From Acetobacteraceae bacterium (lineage in GTDB: Bacteria > Pseudomonadota > Alphaproteobacteria > Acetobacterales > Acetobacteraceae): a stretch of 36,756 nucleotides of DNA. The DNA is taken from contig JAIYDS010000083.1 in NCBI GenBank assembly GCA_027487385.1, positions 1 through 36,756 of the forward strand. The letters are read 5' to 3'. The notes below the pieces were generated by a model. That model was not told where the DNA came from. It was given only the letters and a program-made list of their open reading frames with translations, and did no database searches. The translations under genes were made by a program, and so were the position numbers. Shown here piece after piece: positions 30,445 to 36,756 of this stretch (its first letter is position 1; each line of letters begins with the position of its first letter).

Positions 30445-32190
30445 CTACTTGGCCGCGCGCCAATCGGCGGTGCTGGCCGAGCCATCCTCGTTCTCGGCGA
30501 AGATGTCCCGCTTGTAGGTCTCGGGCACCATGAAGATGCCGATCACCACGGTCGCGAGCGCGATGATGATGGGGTACCAGAGGCCGGCATAGACGTCGCC
30601 GGTCTGGGCGATGATCGCAAACGCGGTCGCGGGCATCAGGCCACCGAACCAACCATTGCCGATGTGATAGGGCAGCGACATGGAGGTGTAGCGGATGCGG
30701 GTGGGGAAGAGTTCCACCAGCGCCGCCGCGATCGGGCCGTAGACCATGGTCACGTAGATCACGAGCAGGGTGAGCATCGCGATCAGAACGGCCGGCTGCT
30801 CGCGGAAGATGTCGAAGGGACCGGACATCTTGACCACGGTCGGATTGGCCGCCGTGGGGTAGTTCACCGCGGCCAGGGCGGCGGTCAGCTGGGCCTGGAA
30901 TTGCGGGTTGAGTCGCACCTGGCCGTCCACCACGGCGGTGGCGTTCACCACCGGCTGGCTCGCGATCTGCACGGTCACGGCCTGCTGGCCCGGCGTGTTC
31001 TGCACCCGGTAATTCACCGAGGCGCGTGCCAGGGCGGCCTTGGTGATGTCGCAAGGCTGGGTGAAGCGCGCCGTGCCGGTCGGGTTGAACTGGAAGGAGC
31101 AGCCCGCCGTATCGGCCGAAACCACGACCGAGATATCGGCATGCGCGGCCGAAAGGGCCGGGTTGGCCTCATGGCTGATCAGCTTGAACATCGGGAAGTA
31201 GGTCAGCGCCGCGATCAGGCAGCCGCCCAGGATGATCGGCTTGCGGCCGATCTTGTCCGAGAGCCAGCCGAAGAGCACGAAGCCGCCCGAACCCAGGATC
31301 AGTGACCAGGCGATCAGCATGTTGGTGGTGAAGCCGTCCACCTTCATCACCTGGCCCAGGAAGAACAGCGCGTAGAACTGGCCGGTGTACCAGACCACCG
31401 CCTGGCCCATGACGAGGCCGAGCAGGGCGAAGAGCGCGATCTTGGCATTCTTCCACTGGCCGAAGGCCTCGCCCAGCGGCGCCTTGGAGCCCTTGCCCTC
31501 TTCCTTCATCTTCTGGAAGGCGGGGCTTTCATTCATCTGCATGCGGATCCAGACCGAGATCGCCAGCAGCACGACGGAGAGCAGGAAGGGAACGCGCCAG
31601 CCCCAATCGGCGAAGGCCGCCTCGCCCAGGATGGTGCGGGTGCCCAGGATGACCAGCAGCGAGAGGAAGAGGCCCGCCGTCGCCGTGATCTGGATGAAGC
31701 TGGTATAGAAGCCGCGCCGGCCATTCGGCGCGTGCTCGGCCACGTAGGTCGCGGCACCGCCATATTCACCGCCCAGCGCCAGGCCCTGCAGCATGCGCAT
31801 CACGATGAGCGCGATGGGCGCCAGGATGCCGATCTGGTCGGAGGTGGGCAGGATGCCGACGATGAAGGTCGAAGCACCCATGATCACGATGGTGACCAGG
31901 AAGGTGTATTTGCGGCCGACGAGATCGCCCAGGCGGCCAAAGACCAACGCGCCGAAGGGGCGGACCAGGAAGCCCGCGGCGAAGGCGAGCAACGCGAAGA
32001 CATTGCGCGTCGTCTCGTCATACATCGAGAAGAACTTCACCCCGATCACGGCCGCGAGCGAGCCGTAGAGGTAGAAGTCATACCACTCGAAGACCGTGCC
32101 GAGCGAGGAGGCCAGGATGACCTTCTTCTCCTCGGGTGTCATGGGTTTCGCCTTGGCCGACGCCATGGGCACTGATGTTGCGGATGCCAT
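30445..32190 (-). CDS. MFS transporter, metabolite:H+ symporter type, with large inserted loop
   Basis: A 581-residue transporter of the MHS group (ProP/ShiA/KgtP relatives), which brings organic acids or betaines in with protons. Seen: SSLGTVFEWYDFYLYG at the first helix, GRLGDLVGRKYTF between helices 2 and 3, RMLQGLALGGEYGGAATYVAEH at helix 4, and GWLSDKIGRKP in the second half. Between the helix ending FPMFKLISHE and the helix starting EQPAVLIAML lies a hydrophilic insert of about 125 residues (341-466) with two Cys (364 and 380), absent from ordinary MHS proteins of about 430-450 residues. The start is the ATG at 32188-32190 with AAAGG before it; a TTG two codons earlier is less likely. 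A possible FNR/FixK box and a 13-base palindrome lie upstream. Confidence 0.9.
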   Translation of the reverse strand: MASATSVPMASAKAKPMTPEEKKVILASSLGTVFEWYDFYLYGSLAAVIGVKFFSMYDETTRNVFALLAFAAGFLVRPFGALVFGRLGDLVGRKYTFLVTIVIMGASTFIVGILPTSDQIGILAPIALIVMRMLQGLALGGEYGGAATYVAEHAPNGRRGFYTSFIQITATAGLFLSLLVILGTRTILGEAAFADWGWRVPFLLSVVLLAISVWIRMQMNESPAFQKMKEEGKGSKAPLGEAFGQWKNAKIALFALLGLVMGQAVVWYTGQFYALFFLGQVMKVDGFTTNMLIAWSLILGSGGFVLFGWLSDKIGRKPIILGGCLIAALTYFPMFKLISHEANPALSAAHADISVVVSADTAGCSFQFNPTGTARFTQPCDITKAALARASVNYRVQNTPGQQAVTVQIASQPVVNATAVVDGQVRLNPQFQAQLTAALAAVNYPTAANPTVVKMSGPFDIFREQPAVLIAMLTLLVIYVTMVYGPIAAALVELFPTRIRYTSMSLPYHIGNGWFGGLMPATAFAIIAQTGDVYAGLWYPIIIALATVVIGIFMVPETYKRDIFAENEDGSASTADWRAAK

Positions 32191-32248
32191 TCCCAACCCT
32201 TTCTTATTTCACGAAAAAAAATGGCCGGCCACGCAGAGCGCACCGGCG

Positions 32249-32261
32249 ATGACAGTGTCAT
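32249..32261. promoter_or_regulatory. Palindrome upstream of the MFS gene
   Basis: ATGACA-G-TGTCAT is a perfect inverted repeat with a 1-base centre, 58 bases before the MFS start codon. Its position suits an operator. No regulator gene is adjacent to match it with. Confidence 0.45.
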
Positions 32262-32288
32262 GAAGACAGGGTTGTTGTGGCGCAGGCT

Positions 32289-32302
32289 TTGCGCTGGATC
32301 AA
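32289..32302 (-). promoter_or_regulatory. Candidate FNR/FixK-type box
   Basis: On the minus strand the sequence is TTGATCCAGCGCAA, which fits the FixK2-type pattern TTGA-N6-GCAA and the left half of the FNR consensus. Its centre lies about 105 bases before the MFS start codon on the coding strand. A match of this kind can occur by chance, but the position is suitable for oxygen-linked control of the MFS gene. Confidence 0.45.
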
Positions 32303-32313
32303 ATTAAGCTGAC

Positions 32314-32336
32314 ATGCCGAAAACGTCACTCGGCAT
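32314..32336 (-). terminator. Weak hairpin after the hypothetical gene
   Basis: ATGCCGA (32314-32320) and TCGGCAT (32330-32336) form a 7-bp stem with a 9-base loop, 19 bases past the stop of the gene at 32355. On the minus strand the hairpin is followed by GTCAGCTTAATTT, only weakly T-rich, so termination is uncertain. Confidence 0.4.
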
Positions 32337-32354
32337 CTTGCTGCGATGCAACAA

Positions 32355-32960
32355 TTACATCTCAGTCAGAAGGTTACGCGTCATCGTTGCGGCATCAAAT
32401 CGGCGTTCCAGCTCCTGCTGCGTGGTCACCACCTGGAAGCGCAGCGCGCCCTTGATGGCGATGCTCTCGCCCTGGCGCTGCTCGGAATGGATCGGCAAGG
32501 TGGCGAAGAGAACCGCCTCGGCGGTCAGCGGCAGGCGGTGCGCCGGGAGGGGCGGTTCCTGCTGCAACGTGGCGAGGTAATGCGGCAGCGCGTCCCGGGC
32601 ATCGGCGGCGCTGGGCGCTTCCTCCGGCGGAGGCGTTTCGCTGAGCAGCGCGGCCTGGTGCAGCGCAATAAGCCGTTGCGCCAGCAGATCTTTCCGGTCC
32701 GCGGCGTAGGGGCGCAGATGCGCTTCCACCAGGGCGGTCACATCGGCCAGCGCAGCGAAGAAGACCTGCCAGCGGCAATGCGCCAGCGCCGCCTGGAAAT
32801 CCGGGTCGCTGAACAATTGCTTCTCGCTGCGGCCAGCCTTCACACGGCAGTAATCCAACACCGTCTTCTGCGCCACATAGGCCGCCTGGCCATGCAGGAA
32901 GCGCGCGAGATCAGAGGGCAAAACCTGACGACGACTGCGAAAAAAATCGAGAAGGGCCAA
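32355..32960 (-). CDS. Protein of unknown function
   Basis: A 201-residue protein I do not recognise. I chose the TTG at 32958-32960, preceded by GGAG, giving the N-terminus MALLDFFRSRRQVLPSDLARFLHGQ. An ATG at 33002 would add 14 residues with no visible ribosome site. The sequence is rich in Ala, Leu and Gln and predicted mainly helical (about 1-110), with a Pro-rich turn at about 113-125 and a C-terminal part containing AEAVLFATLPIHSEQRQGES. There is no signal peptide or membrane segment. It is divergent from the DUF4212/symporter genes across a short AT-rich region and may be linked to them, but nothing in its sequence shows this. Confidence 0.7.
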   Translation of the reverse strand: MALLDFFRSRRQVLPSDLARFLHGQAAYVAQKTVLDYCRVKAGRSEKQLFSDPDFQAALAHCRWQVFFAALADVTALVEAHLRPYAADRKDLLAQRLIALHQAALLSETPPPEEAPSAADARDALPHYLATLQQEPPLPAHRLPLTAEAVLFATLPIHSEQRQGESIAIKGALRFQVVTTQQELERRFDAATMTRNLLTEM

Positions 32961-33014
32961 GGGGCATGCTCCAGATTGCGGGCGGTATGGCGCGAAAGCC
33001 ACGACACATCCACA

Positions 33015-33039
33015 TTGTTAATTATTAACCATTGTTAAC
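33015..33039. promoter_or_regulatory. AT-rich inverted-repeat cluster with a CtrA-like half-site
   Basis: GTTAATTATTAAC at 33017-33029 is a near-perfect palindrome and GTTAAC follows at 33034-33039. The octamer TTAACCAT at 33025-33032 matches the alphaproteobacterial CtrA half-site. The cluster stands out in GC-rich surroundings and lies 79-103 bases before the DUF4212 start. Confidence 0.5.
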
Positions 33040-33117
33040 TCATCAGGCCTGGGTGCCTTCGCTAGATGAAAAACTGGATGGTGCATGTCGGAAACATGTG
33101 CCGGGAGGAGATCGAGC

Positions 33118-33426
33118 ATGCCCTTAGTTGAGTCCGGCCCCGAGCCGGAATCCGCCACTTCGGCGGCGGTGGATCCCGTCACCGCGCAAGCTTACTGGAA
33201 GAAAACCTCGGGCCTGATGTGGACCGTGCTGGCGATCTGGTTCATCGCCGGCTTTGGCGTGCATTTCTTCGCGCAGACGCTGAATCCCATCCATATCTTC
33301 GGTTTTCCGCTGGGCTTCTACATGGCCGCGCAGGGCAGCCTGATCATCTTCGTCGTTGGCCTCTTCTGGTTCGCCAAGCGCCAGAACGAGATCGACGAAG
33401 AGTTCGGCGTGCAGGAGGACGCGTAA
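33118..33426 (+). CDS. DUF4212 protein (small subunit of sodium:solute symporter)
   Basis: A 102-residue two-helix membrane protein. The DUF4212 pattern is clear: AQAYWKKTSGLMWTVLAIWFIAGFGVHFF, then GFPLGFYMAAQGSLIIFVVGLFWF. Proteins of this type are nearly always encoded just before a VC_2705-type symporter and are thought to be its accessory subunit. The start at 33118 is preceded by GGGAGGAG at a good distance. A frame extension to 33085 has no ribosome site. The stop and the symporter ATG are separated by one base, so the two are certainly co-expressed. Confidence 0.93.
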   Translation: MPLVESGPEPESATSAAVDPVTAQAYWKKTSGLMWTVLAIWFIAGFGVHFFAQTLNPIHIFGFPLGFYMAAQGSLIIFVVGLFWFAKRQNEIDEEFGVQEDA

Positions 33427-33427
33427 C

Positions 33428-35470
33428 ATGGCTGATACCACGGGGGCGAAAGACCCCTTCATTGCCAATCTGAACAAGATCTATGTCGGCTATACGGGCG
33501 GTTTCGCCTTCTTCGTCGTTCTGCTGGGCATTCTCGAGCAGATGGGCGTGCCGGATCGCATCATCGGCTACCTGTTCGTCTTCCTGACGATCGGTGTCTA
33601 TGCCTATATCGGCATCATCAGTCGCACCCAGGTTGCTTCCGAATACTATGTCGCGGGGCGGCGTGTCCCCGCCATCTACAACGGCATGGCCACCGGCTCC
33701 GACTGGATGTCGGCGGCGAGCTTCATCGGCATGGCGGGCAGCCTTTACGCGCTCGGCTATGGCGGGCTTGCCTTCATCCTGGGCTGGACCGGCGGCTACA
33801 TGCTCGTCGCCATCCTGCTCGCCCCCTACCTGCGCAAGTTCGGCCAATACACCGTGCCGGACTTCCTGGGTGCCCGCTTCGGCGGCAACTGGGCGCGCTC
33901 GATCGGCGTCATCGTCCTGATCACCGCCTCCTTCGTTTATGTGGTGGCGCAGATCGTGGGTGTCGGCATCATCACCCAGCGCTTCCTGGAAGTGTCGTTC
34001 CTGACCGCCGTCTTCCTCGGCCTGGCCGGCATCCTGGTCTGCTCGATGCTGGGTGGTATGCGCGCCGTCACCTGGACCCAGGTGGCGCAGTACATCATCC
34101 TCATCATCGCCTACCTGATCCCGGCGATCCTGATGTCGGTGAAGATCTCGGGCGTGCCCATCCCGCAGCTCATGTACGGGCTGGCGCTGGAGCGCATCGA
34201 GGTGCTGGAGCAGGGCTTCCGCGCGGCCGGCATGACGCCGCCGCCGGGCGTCGTCGGCTGGCACACGGCACCCTTCATCGGCGCCAATGGCCAGTTCAGC
34301 ATGAACGCGGCGGTGAACTTCTTCGCGCTGATCTTCTGCCTCATGGTCGGCACCGCGGCCCTGCCGCACGTGCTGATGCGCTACTTCACCACGCCGTCCG
34401 TGCGTGAAGCCCGCGCCTCGGTCGCCTGGTCGCTGTTCTTCATCTTCCTGCTGTACTTCACGGCGCCGGCCTATGCCGCCTTCGGCAAGCTGGAGATCTA
34501 CCAGACCGTGATCGGCCAGCCGATCGCGTCGCTGCCGGACTGGATCAAGAACTGGCAGCTGATGTCGCCCTACGGCGTCAACTGGGTGAACATCGTCGAC
34601 GTCAACCGCGACGGCATCGTCCAGTGGGGCGAGTTCCGCATCCACCCCGACGTCGTCGTGCTGGCGACGCCGGAGATCGCGGGCTTGCCCTATGTCATCG
34701 CCGGCCTGGTGGCCGCCGGTGGCCTGGCCGCCGCGCTGTCCACCGCCGACGGCCTGCTGCTGGCGCTGGCCAACGCCCTCAGCCACGACGTCTACTACAA
34801 GATGATCAACCGCAACGCGCCGACCGCGAAGCGCCTGATCATCTCCCGCGTGCTGCTGGTGATCGTCTCCCTCCTCGCCGCCTGGGCGGCGGGCAGCATG
34901 GGCGCCGACATCCTGTTCCTCGTCGCCTGGGCCTTCTCCATCGCCGCCGCCGGCCTGTTCGCCGCGCTGGTGATGGGCGTGTGGTACAAGAAGACGACCA
35001 ATGCCGCGGCCTGCTGGGGCATGGCGGTGGGCTACATCTTCACCTTCGGCTACCTGATCTGGACGGAATTCTACGGCCTGTCCTTCATGGAGCTGTTCGC
35101 CACCAAGGAGGCGATCCTGAACGCCGCGCGCCAGACCGTGGCGCTGCCGGCGGCTTCGGCGGAGCTGAAGGCCTATGCCCAGGGCCTGGTGAACAACGCC
35201 GCGCAGATCCAGGACGGCGCGCTGTCCTGGTTCGGCCAGCTGATCCTGACGACCGACAGCGTGGTCCTGCGTGGCCGCACCGTCGCGCGGCTGTGGACGC
35301 TGAACAACATCTCCGGCGGCATCATCGGCGTGCCGCTGTCCTTCATCACCATCTACGTGGTCTCGAAGTTCACGACGGCCCCGTCGCAGGCGATGCAGGA
35401 CTTCATCGACGACATCCGCATCCCGAAGGGCGGCGTCCGCCTGGTGGACAACCGCGAGGCCGTCGAGTGA
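33428..35470 (+). CDS. Sodium:solute symporter (VC_2705 subfamily) with EF-hand-like loop
   Basis: A 680-residue SSS-family transporter, probably for acetate or another small organic acid, in the inner membrane. Seen: SEYYVAGRRVPAIYNGMATGSDWMSAASF (TM2 region; residues 71-99), GWTGGYMLVAILLAPYLRKFG, YTVPDFLGARFGG, GTAALPHVLMRYFTTP and VAAGGLAAALSTADGLLLAL. These are all landmarks of ActP-like symporters. Between two helices lies D391-V-N-R-D-G-I-V-Q-W-G-E402, which satisfies the canonical EF-hand calcium loop (D1, N3, D5, G6, hydrophobic 8, E12). A second insert of about 70 residues occurs near the C-terminus (about 555-625). Both make it longer than ActP (about 550). A GC hairpin and a T-run terminator follow. 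Confidence 0.92.
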   Translation: MADTTGAKDPFIANLNKIYVGYTGGFAFFVVLLGILEQMGVPDRIIGYLFVFLTIGVYAYIGIISRTQVASEYYVAGRRVPAIYNGMATGSDWMSAASFIGMAGSLYALGYGGLAFILGWTGGYMLVAILLAPYLRKFGQYTVPDFLGARFGGNWARSIGVIVLITASFVYVVAQIVGVGIITQRFLEVSFLTAVFLGLAGILVCSMLGGMRAVTWTQVAQYIILIIAYLIPAILMSVKISGVPIPQLMYGLALERIEVLEQGFRAAGMTPPPGVVGWHTAPFIGANGQFSMNAAVNFFALIFCLMVGTAALPHVLMRYFTTPSVREARASVAWSLFFIFLLYFTAPAYAAFGKLEIYQTVIGQPIASLPDWIKNWQLMSPYGVNWVNIVDVNRDGIVQWGEFRIHPDVVVLATPEIAGLPYVIAGLVAAGGLAAALSTADGLLLALANALSHDVYYKMINRNAPTAKRLIISRVLLVIVSLLAAWAAGSMGADILFLVAWAFSIAAAGLFAALVMGVWYKKTTNAAACWGMAVGYIFTFGYLIWTEFYGLSFMELFATKEAILNAARQTVALPAASAELKAYAQGLVNNAAQIQDGALSWFGQLILTTDSVVLRGRTVARLWTLNNISGGIIGVPLSFITIYVVSKFTTAPSQAMQDFIDDIRIPKGGVRLVDNREAVE

Positions 35471-35476
35471 TGTGCC

Positions 35477-35501
35477 GCGGCGGCGCCGCCGGCGCCGCCG
35501 C
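35477..35501. terminator. GC-only hairpin just after the symporter stop
   Basis: GCGGCGGCGCC (35477-35487) pairs perfectly with GGCGCCGCCGC (35491-35501), loop GCC, starting 7 bases after the stop codon. It has no T-run. It could protect the 3' end of the mRNA or weaken read-through. Confidence 0.5.
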
Positions 35502-35607
35502 ACGGGTGCCCGGGGGCGGTCGAATCCCTCGGGCGCCGGCCCGGCCGATGGCGCGAGACGCCTTCGGCCCAGACGCCCGCCTCGGCGAGATCGCGGCGGG
35601 ATCCTGG

Positions 35608-35637
35608 GGGGCGGCCGGTTGTGGCCGCCCCTTTTTT
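35608..35637 (+). terminator. Intrinsic terminator downstream of the symporter
   Basis: GGGGCGGCC (35608-35616), loop GGTTGT, GGCCGCCCC (35623-35631), then six T (35632-35637). A textbook Rho-independent terminator 138 bases after the symporter stop and 42 bases before the next gene. Confidence 0.88.
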
Positions 35638-35678
35638 CTTGCACATGCGGCGCCTGCCACGCGCGCTCGGGGGGGGCG

Positions 35679-35996
35679 ATGCAGTCCTTCGTCACGGACC
35701 ACCTGCCGTTCTGGATCGCCACCTATGCGCTGGCGCTGACCGCCTGGGCCTGCCTCGGGCGGTTCATGATGCAGGTCTTCATCCCGCATGACAGCCACAA
35801 CTACATCTGGCGCGGCTTCCGGTTGCTGACGGACTGGGCCGTGTGGTGCGCGCGGCGGCTGATCCCGAGCTATGTCGGGCCGCATTTCCTGCCGCTGGTC
35901 GCGGCCTGCTGGCTGTTCGGCCTCAGGCTCGTCTTCGGCGTGCTGGCTGTGGGCATGGGGCTCGCACCCCGCATCACCCCACCGGGCGCGGGCTGA
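35679..35996 (+). CDS. Hypothetical membrane protein
   Basis: A 105-residue protein with three hydrophobic helices (about 10-30, 43-55 and 72-95). The middle part FIPHDSHNYIWRGFRLLTDWAVWCARRLIPSYVG has a loose resemblance to the YggT pattern (helix, then R-R-x-I-P before a second membrane segment), but I would not name it so. The ATG at 35679 has only a G-rich tract upstream. The frame is open back to 35472 through the terminator, and that Arg-rich extension is rejected. It is followed after 10 bases by another small membrane gene. Confidence 0.7.
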   Translation: MQSFVTDHLPFWIATYALALTAWACLGRFMMQVFIPHDSHNYIWRGFRLLTDWAVWCARRLIPSYVGPHFLPLVAACWLFGLRLVFGVLAVGMGLAPRITPPGAG

Positions 35997-36006
35997 GGGC
36001 GCGCCG

Positions 36007-36297
36007 ATGACCCCGCAAAACCTGTTCGTCGCGACCGTCGCGCTGTGCCTGGTCAACGGCCTGGTCAGCCCGGCCCTGCCGTTGATGATGGCGCTCTGGC
36101 CCGTCTGGATGCCGGAGATGGTCCGGCCCTCCAACGAGACAGTCTATTACGGCGCCTCCCTGCTGGTCTCGACCGGCACGCTGCTGCTCTCGGCCGTCCC
36201 CGCCGCCATCGCCGAGCGCGCGGGGCTGGCGATGGAGCGCGCCATGTGGGTCTGGCTGGGCGGGGCGGGGGTGCTGCTGCTGCTCGGCCTCGGGTGA
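36007..36297 (+). CDS. Hypothetical membrane protein
   Basis: A 96-residue protein with three hydrophobic segments (about 6-33, 48-70 and 78-95) starting MTPQNLFVATVALCLVNGLVSP. I do not recognise a family. It lies 10 bases after the preceding small membrane gene on the same strand, so the two are probably one transcription unit and may act together. The segment VRPSNETVYYGAS is the only polar stretch of note. Confidence 0.7.
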   Translation: MTPQNLFVATVALCLVNGLVSPALPLMMALWPVWMPEMVRPSNETVYYGASLLVSTGTLLLSAVPAAIAERAGLAMERAMWVWLGGAGVLLLLGLG

Positions 36298-36347
36298 GGC
36301 GCGGCCGACAGGCCGGGTGCAATCGCGCCGCCGCAACGTCGTCTCAA

Positions 36348-36376
36348 TTGACGGGACTACGCTTCATGATCTAGAA
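36348..36376 (+). promoter_or_regulatory. Candidate promoter of the family-3 binding-protein gene
   Basis: TTGACG at 36348-36353 is a near-consensus -35 box. The sequence at 17-base spacing is CTAGAA (36371-36376), a poor -10. This is the only promoter-like sequence in the 121-base gap before the next gene. Confidence 0.3.
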
Positions 36377-36418
36377 ACTTCCTGCTCCCGGCACCCTGCA
36401 CGGGCGCGGGATACGCGC

Positions 36419-36756
36419 ATGCGCACCAGCTTCCTCGTCGCGGCCGCGCTGGCCGCCTCCCTCCTCCTGCCGGCCCCGGGCCGCGCCCAGGCCGACGCTG
36501 CCCCGCCCGCCCCGCGGCTGGACGCGATCGCGGCGCGCGGGGAGCTGCTGGTCTGCATCTGGCCGGAATACTTCGCCATCTCCTTCCGCAACCCGCGCAG
36601 CGGGGAGCTGGAGGGGATCGACATCGACATGGCCCGCGCCCTGGCGGCGCGGCTTTCGGTCCGGCTCGGCTTCGTCGAGACCAGCTTCGCCCAGTTCATG
36701 GACCGCATCGAGCAGGGCGCCTGCGACATCGCCATGATGGCCGTCGGCATCACCCC
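36419..36756 (+). CDS. Amino-acid ABC transporter substrate-binding protein, family 3 (partial, runs off the window)
   Basis: The first 112 codons of a periplasmic binding protein of the SBP_bac_3 family, which usually delivers polar amino acids to an ABC permease. A signal peptide is evident (MRTSFLVAAALAASLLLP, cleavage probably after GRAQA). It is followed by LDAIAARGELLVCIWPEYFA, the family start, and by the signature GELEGIDIDMARALAARLSV, then DRIEQGACDIAMMAVGIT, where the window ends. Typical members have GFDVDLA here; ID in place of FD is a mild variant. The rest of the gene and any permease genes lie outside the window. Confidence 0.88.
   Translation, partial: MRTSFLVAAALAASLLLPAPGRAQADAAPPAPRLDAIAARGELLVCIWPEYFAISFRNPRSGELEGIDIDMARALAARLSVRLGFVETSFAQFMDRIEQGACDIAMMAVGIT

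Noticed and set aside
35515..35535. T-loop-like sequence (GGTCGAATCCC) that could mark a tRNA
   Set aside because: No acceptor, D or anticodon arms can be paired around it.
35472..35678. N-terminal extension of the small membrane gene with eight Arg in a row
   Set aside because: It reads through a GC hairpin and a strong T-run terminator; the hydrophobic protein starts at 35679.
33344..35722. Minus-strand open frame of 792 codons opposite the symporter
   Set aside because: Its Asp/His/Arg-rich product mirrors membrane-helix codons on the coding strand; no family resemblance.
1..36756. CRISPR arrays, insertion sequences, prophage or defence genes
   Set aside because: No regularly spaced repeats, transposase motifs, integrase or defence-type proteins were found on either strand.

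Overview
The window is GC-rich DNA from an alphaproteobacterium. The non-discriminating type of AspRS, the DUF4212 plus sodium:solute symporter pair, NnrU and the many Dpp-type transport and amidohydrolase genes suggest a Rhodospirillales/Acetobacteraceae (Roseomonas-like) chromosome. That placement is an inference from protein resemblance. I found no rRNA, tRNA, CRISPR array, insertion sequence or phage gene.

Left part (1-4459): the end of an SDR oxidoreductase gene, then on the minus strand a probable operon of amidohydrolase, DUF808 membrane protein and a Baeyer-Villiger-type flavin monooxygenase.

Middle (4530-22502): an accessory catabolic and uptake block. A plus-strand operon encodes a family-5 solute-binding protein, two Rid proteins (three Rid domains in total) and an imidazolonepropionase-like amidohydrolase. 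Facing it is a minus-strand operon of a DUF1028 protein, a second family-5 binding protein, DppB, DppC and a fused DppD-DppF ATPase. Next come an M28-type peptidase (minus), an M20 carboxypeptidase-like enzyme (plus), a uracil-DNA glycosylase-family protein, and an IclR regulator divergent from hyuA-hyuB (ATP-dependent hydantoinase/oxoprolinase). The shared theme is import of small amides or peptides and hydrolysis of C-N bonds. Four of these protein families carry substitutions at residues that are normally catalytic or metal-binding.

Housekeeping stretch (22551-26418): RNase D, aspartyl-tRNA synthetase and a YgjP-like metalloprotease.

Right part (26494-36756): membrane and transport genes. 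These are an EamA exporter, a TetR regulator with two near-identical operators facing a small DUF2306-like protein, a voltage-gated channel with the unusual selectivity filter TLDDWAN, NnrU, an MHS-type MFS transporter with a large inserted loop and a possible FNR/FixK box upstream, an unknown protein, a DUF4212/sodium:solute symporter pair whose large subunit contains an EF-hand-like loop, two small membrane proteins, and the start of a family-3 solute-binding protein.

The genome is compact. Every convergent gene junction here is either a hairpin/terminator or a direct gene overlap. A 36-base structured repeat occurs four times, twice as a perfect inverted pair, always between convergent genes, and its hairpin shows a compensating base-pair change.
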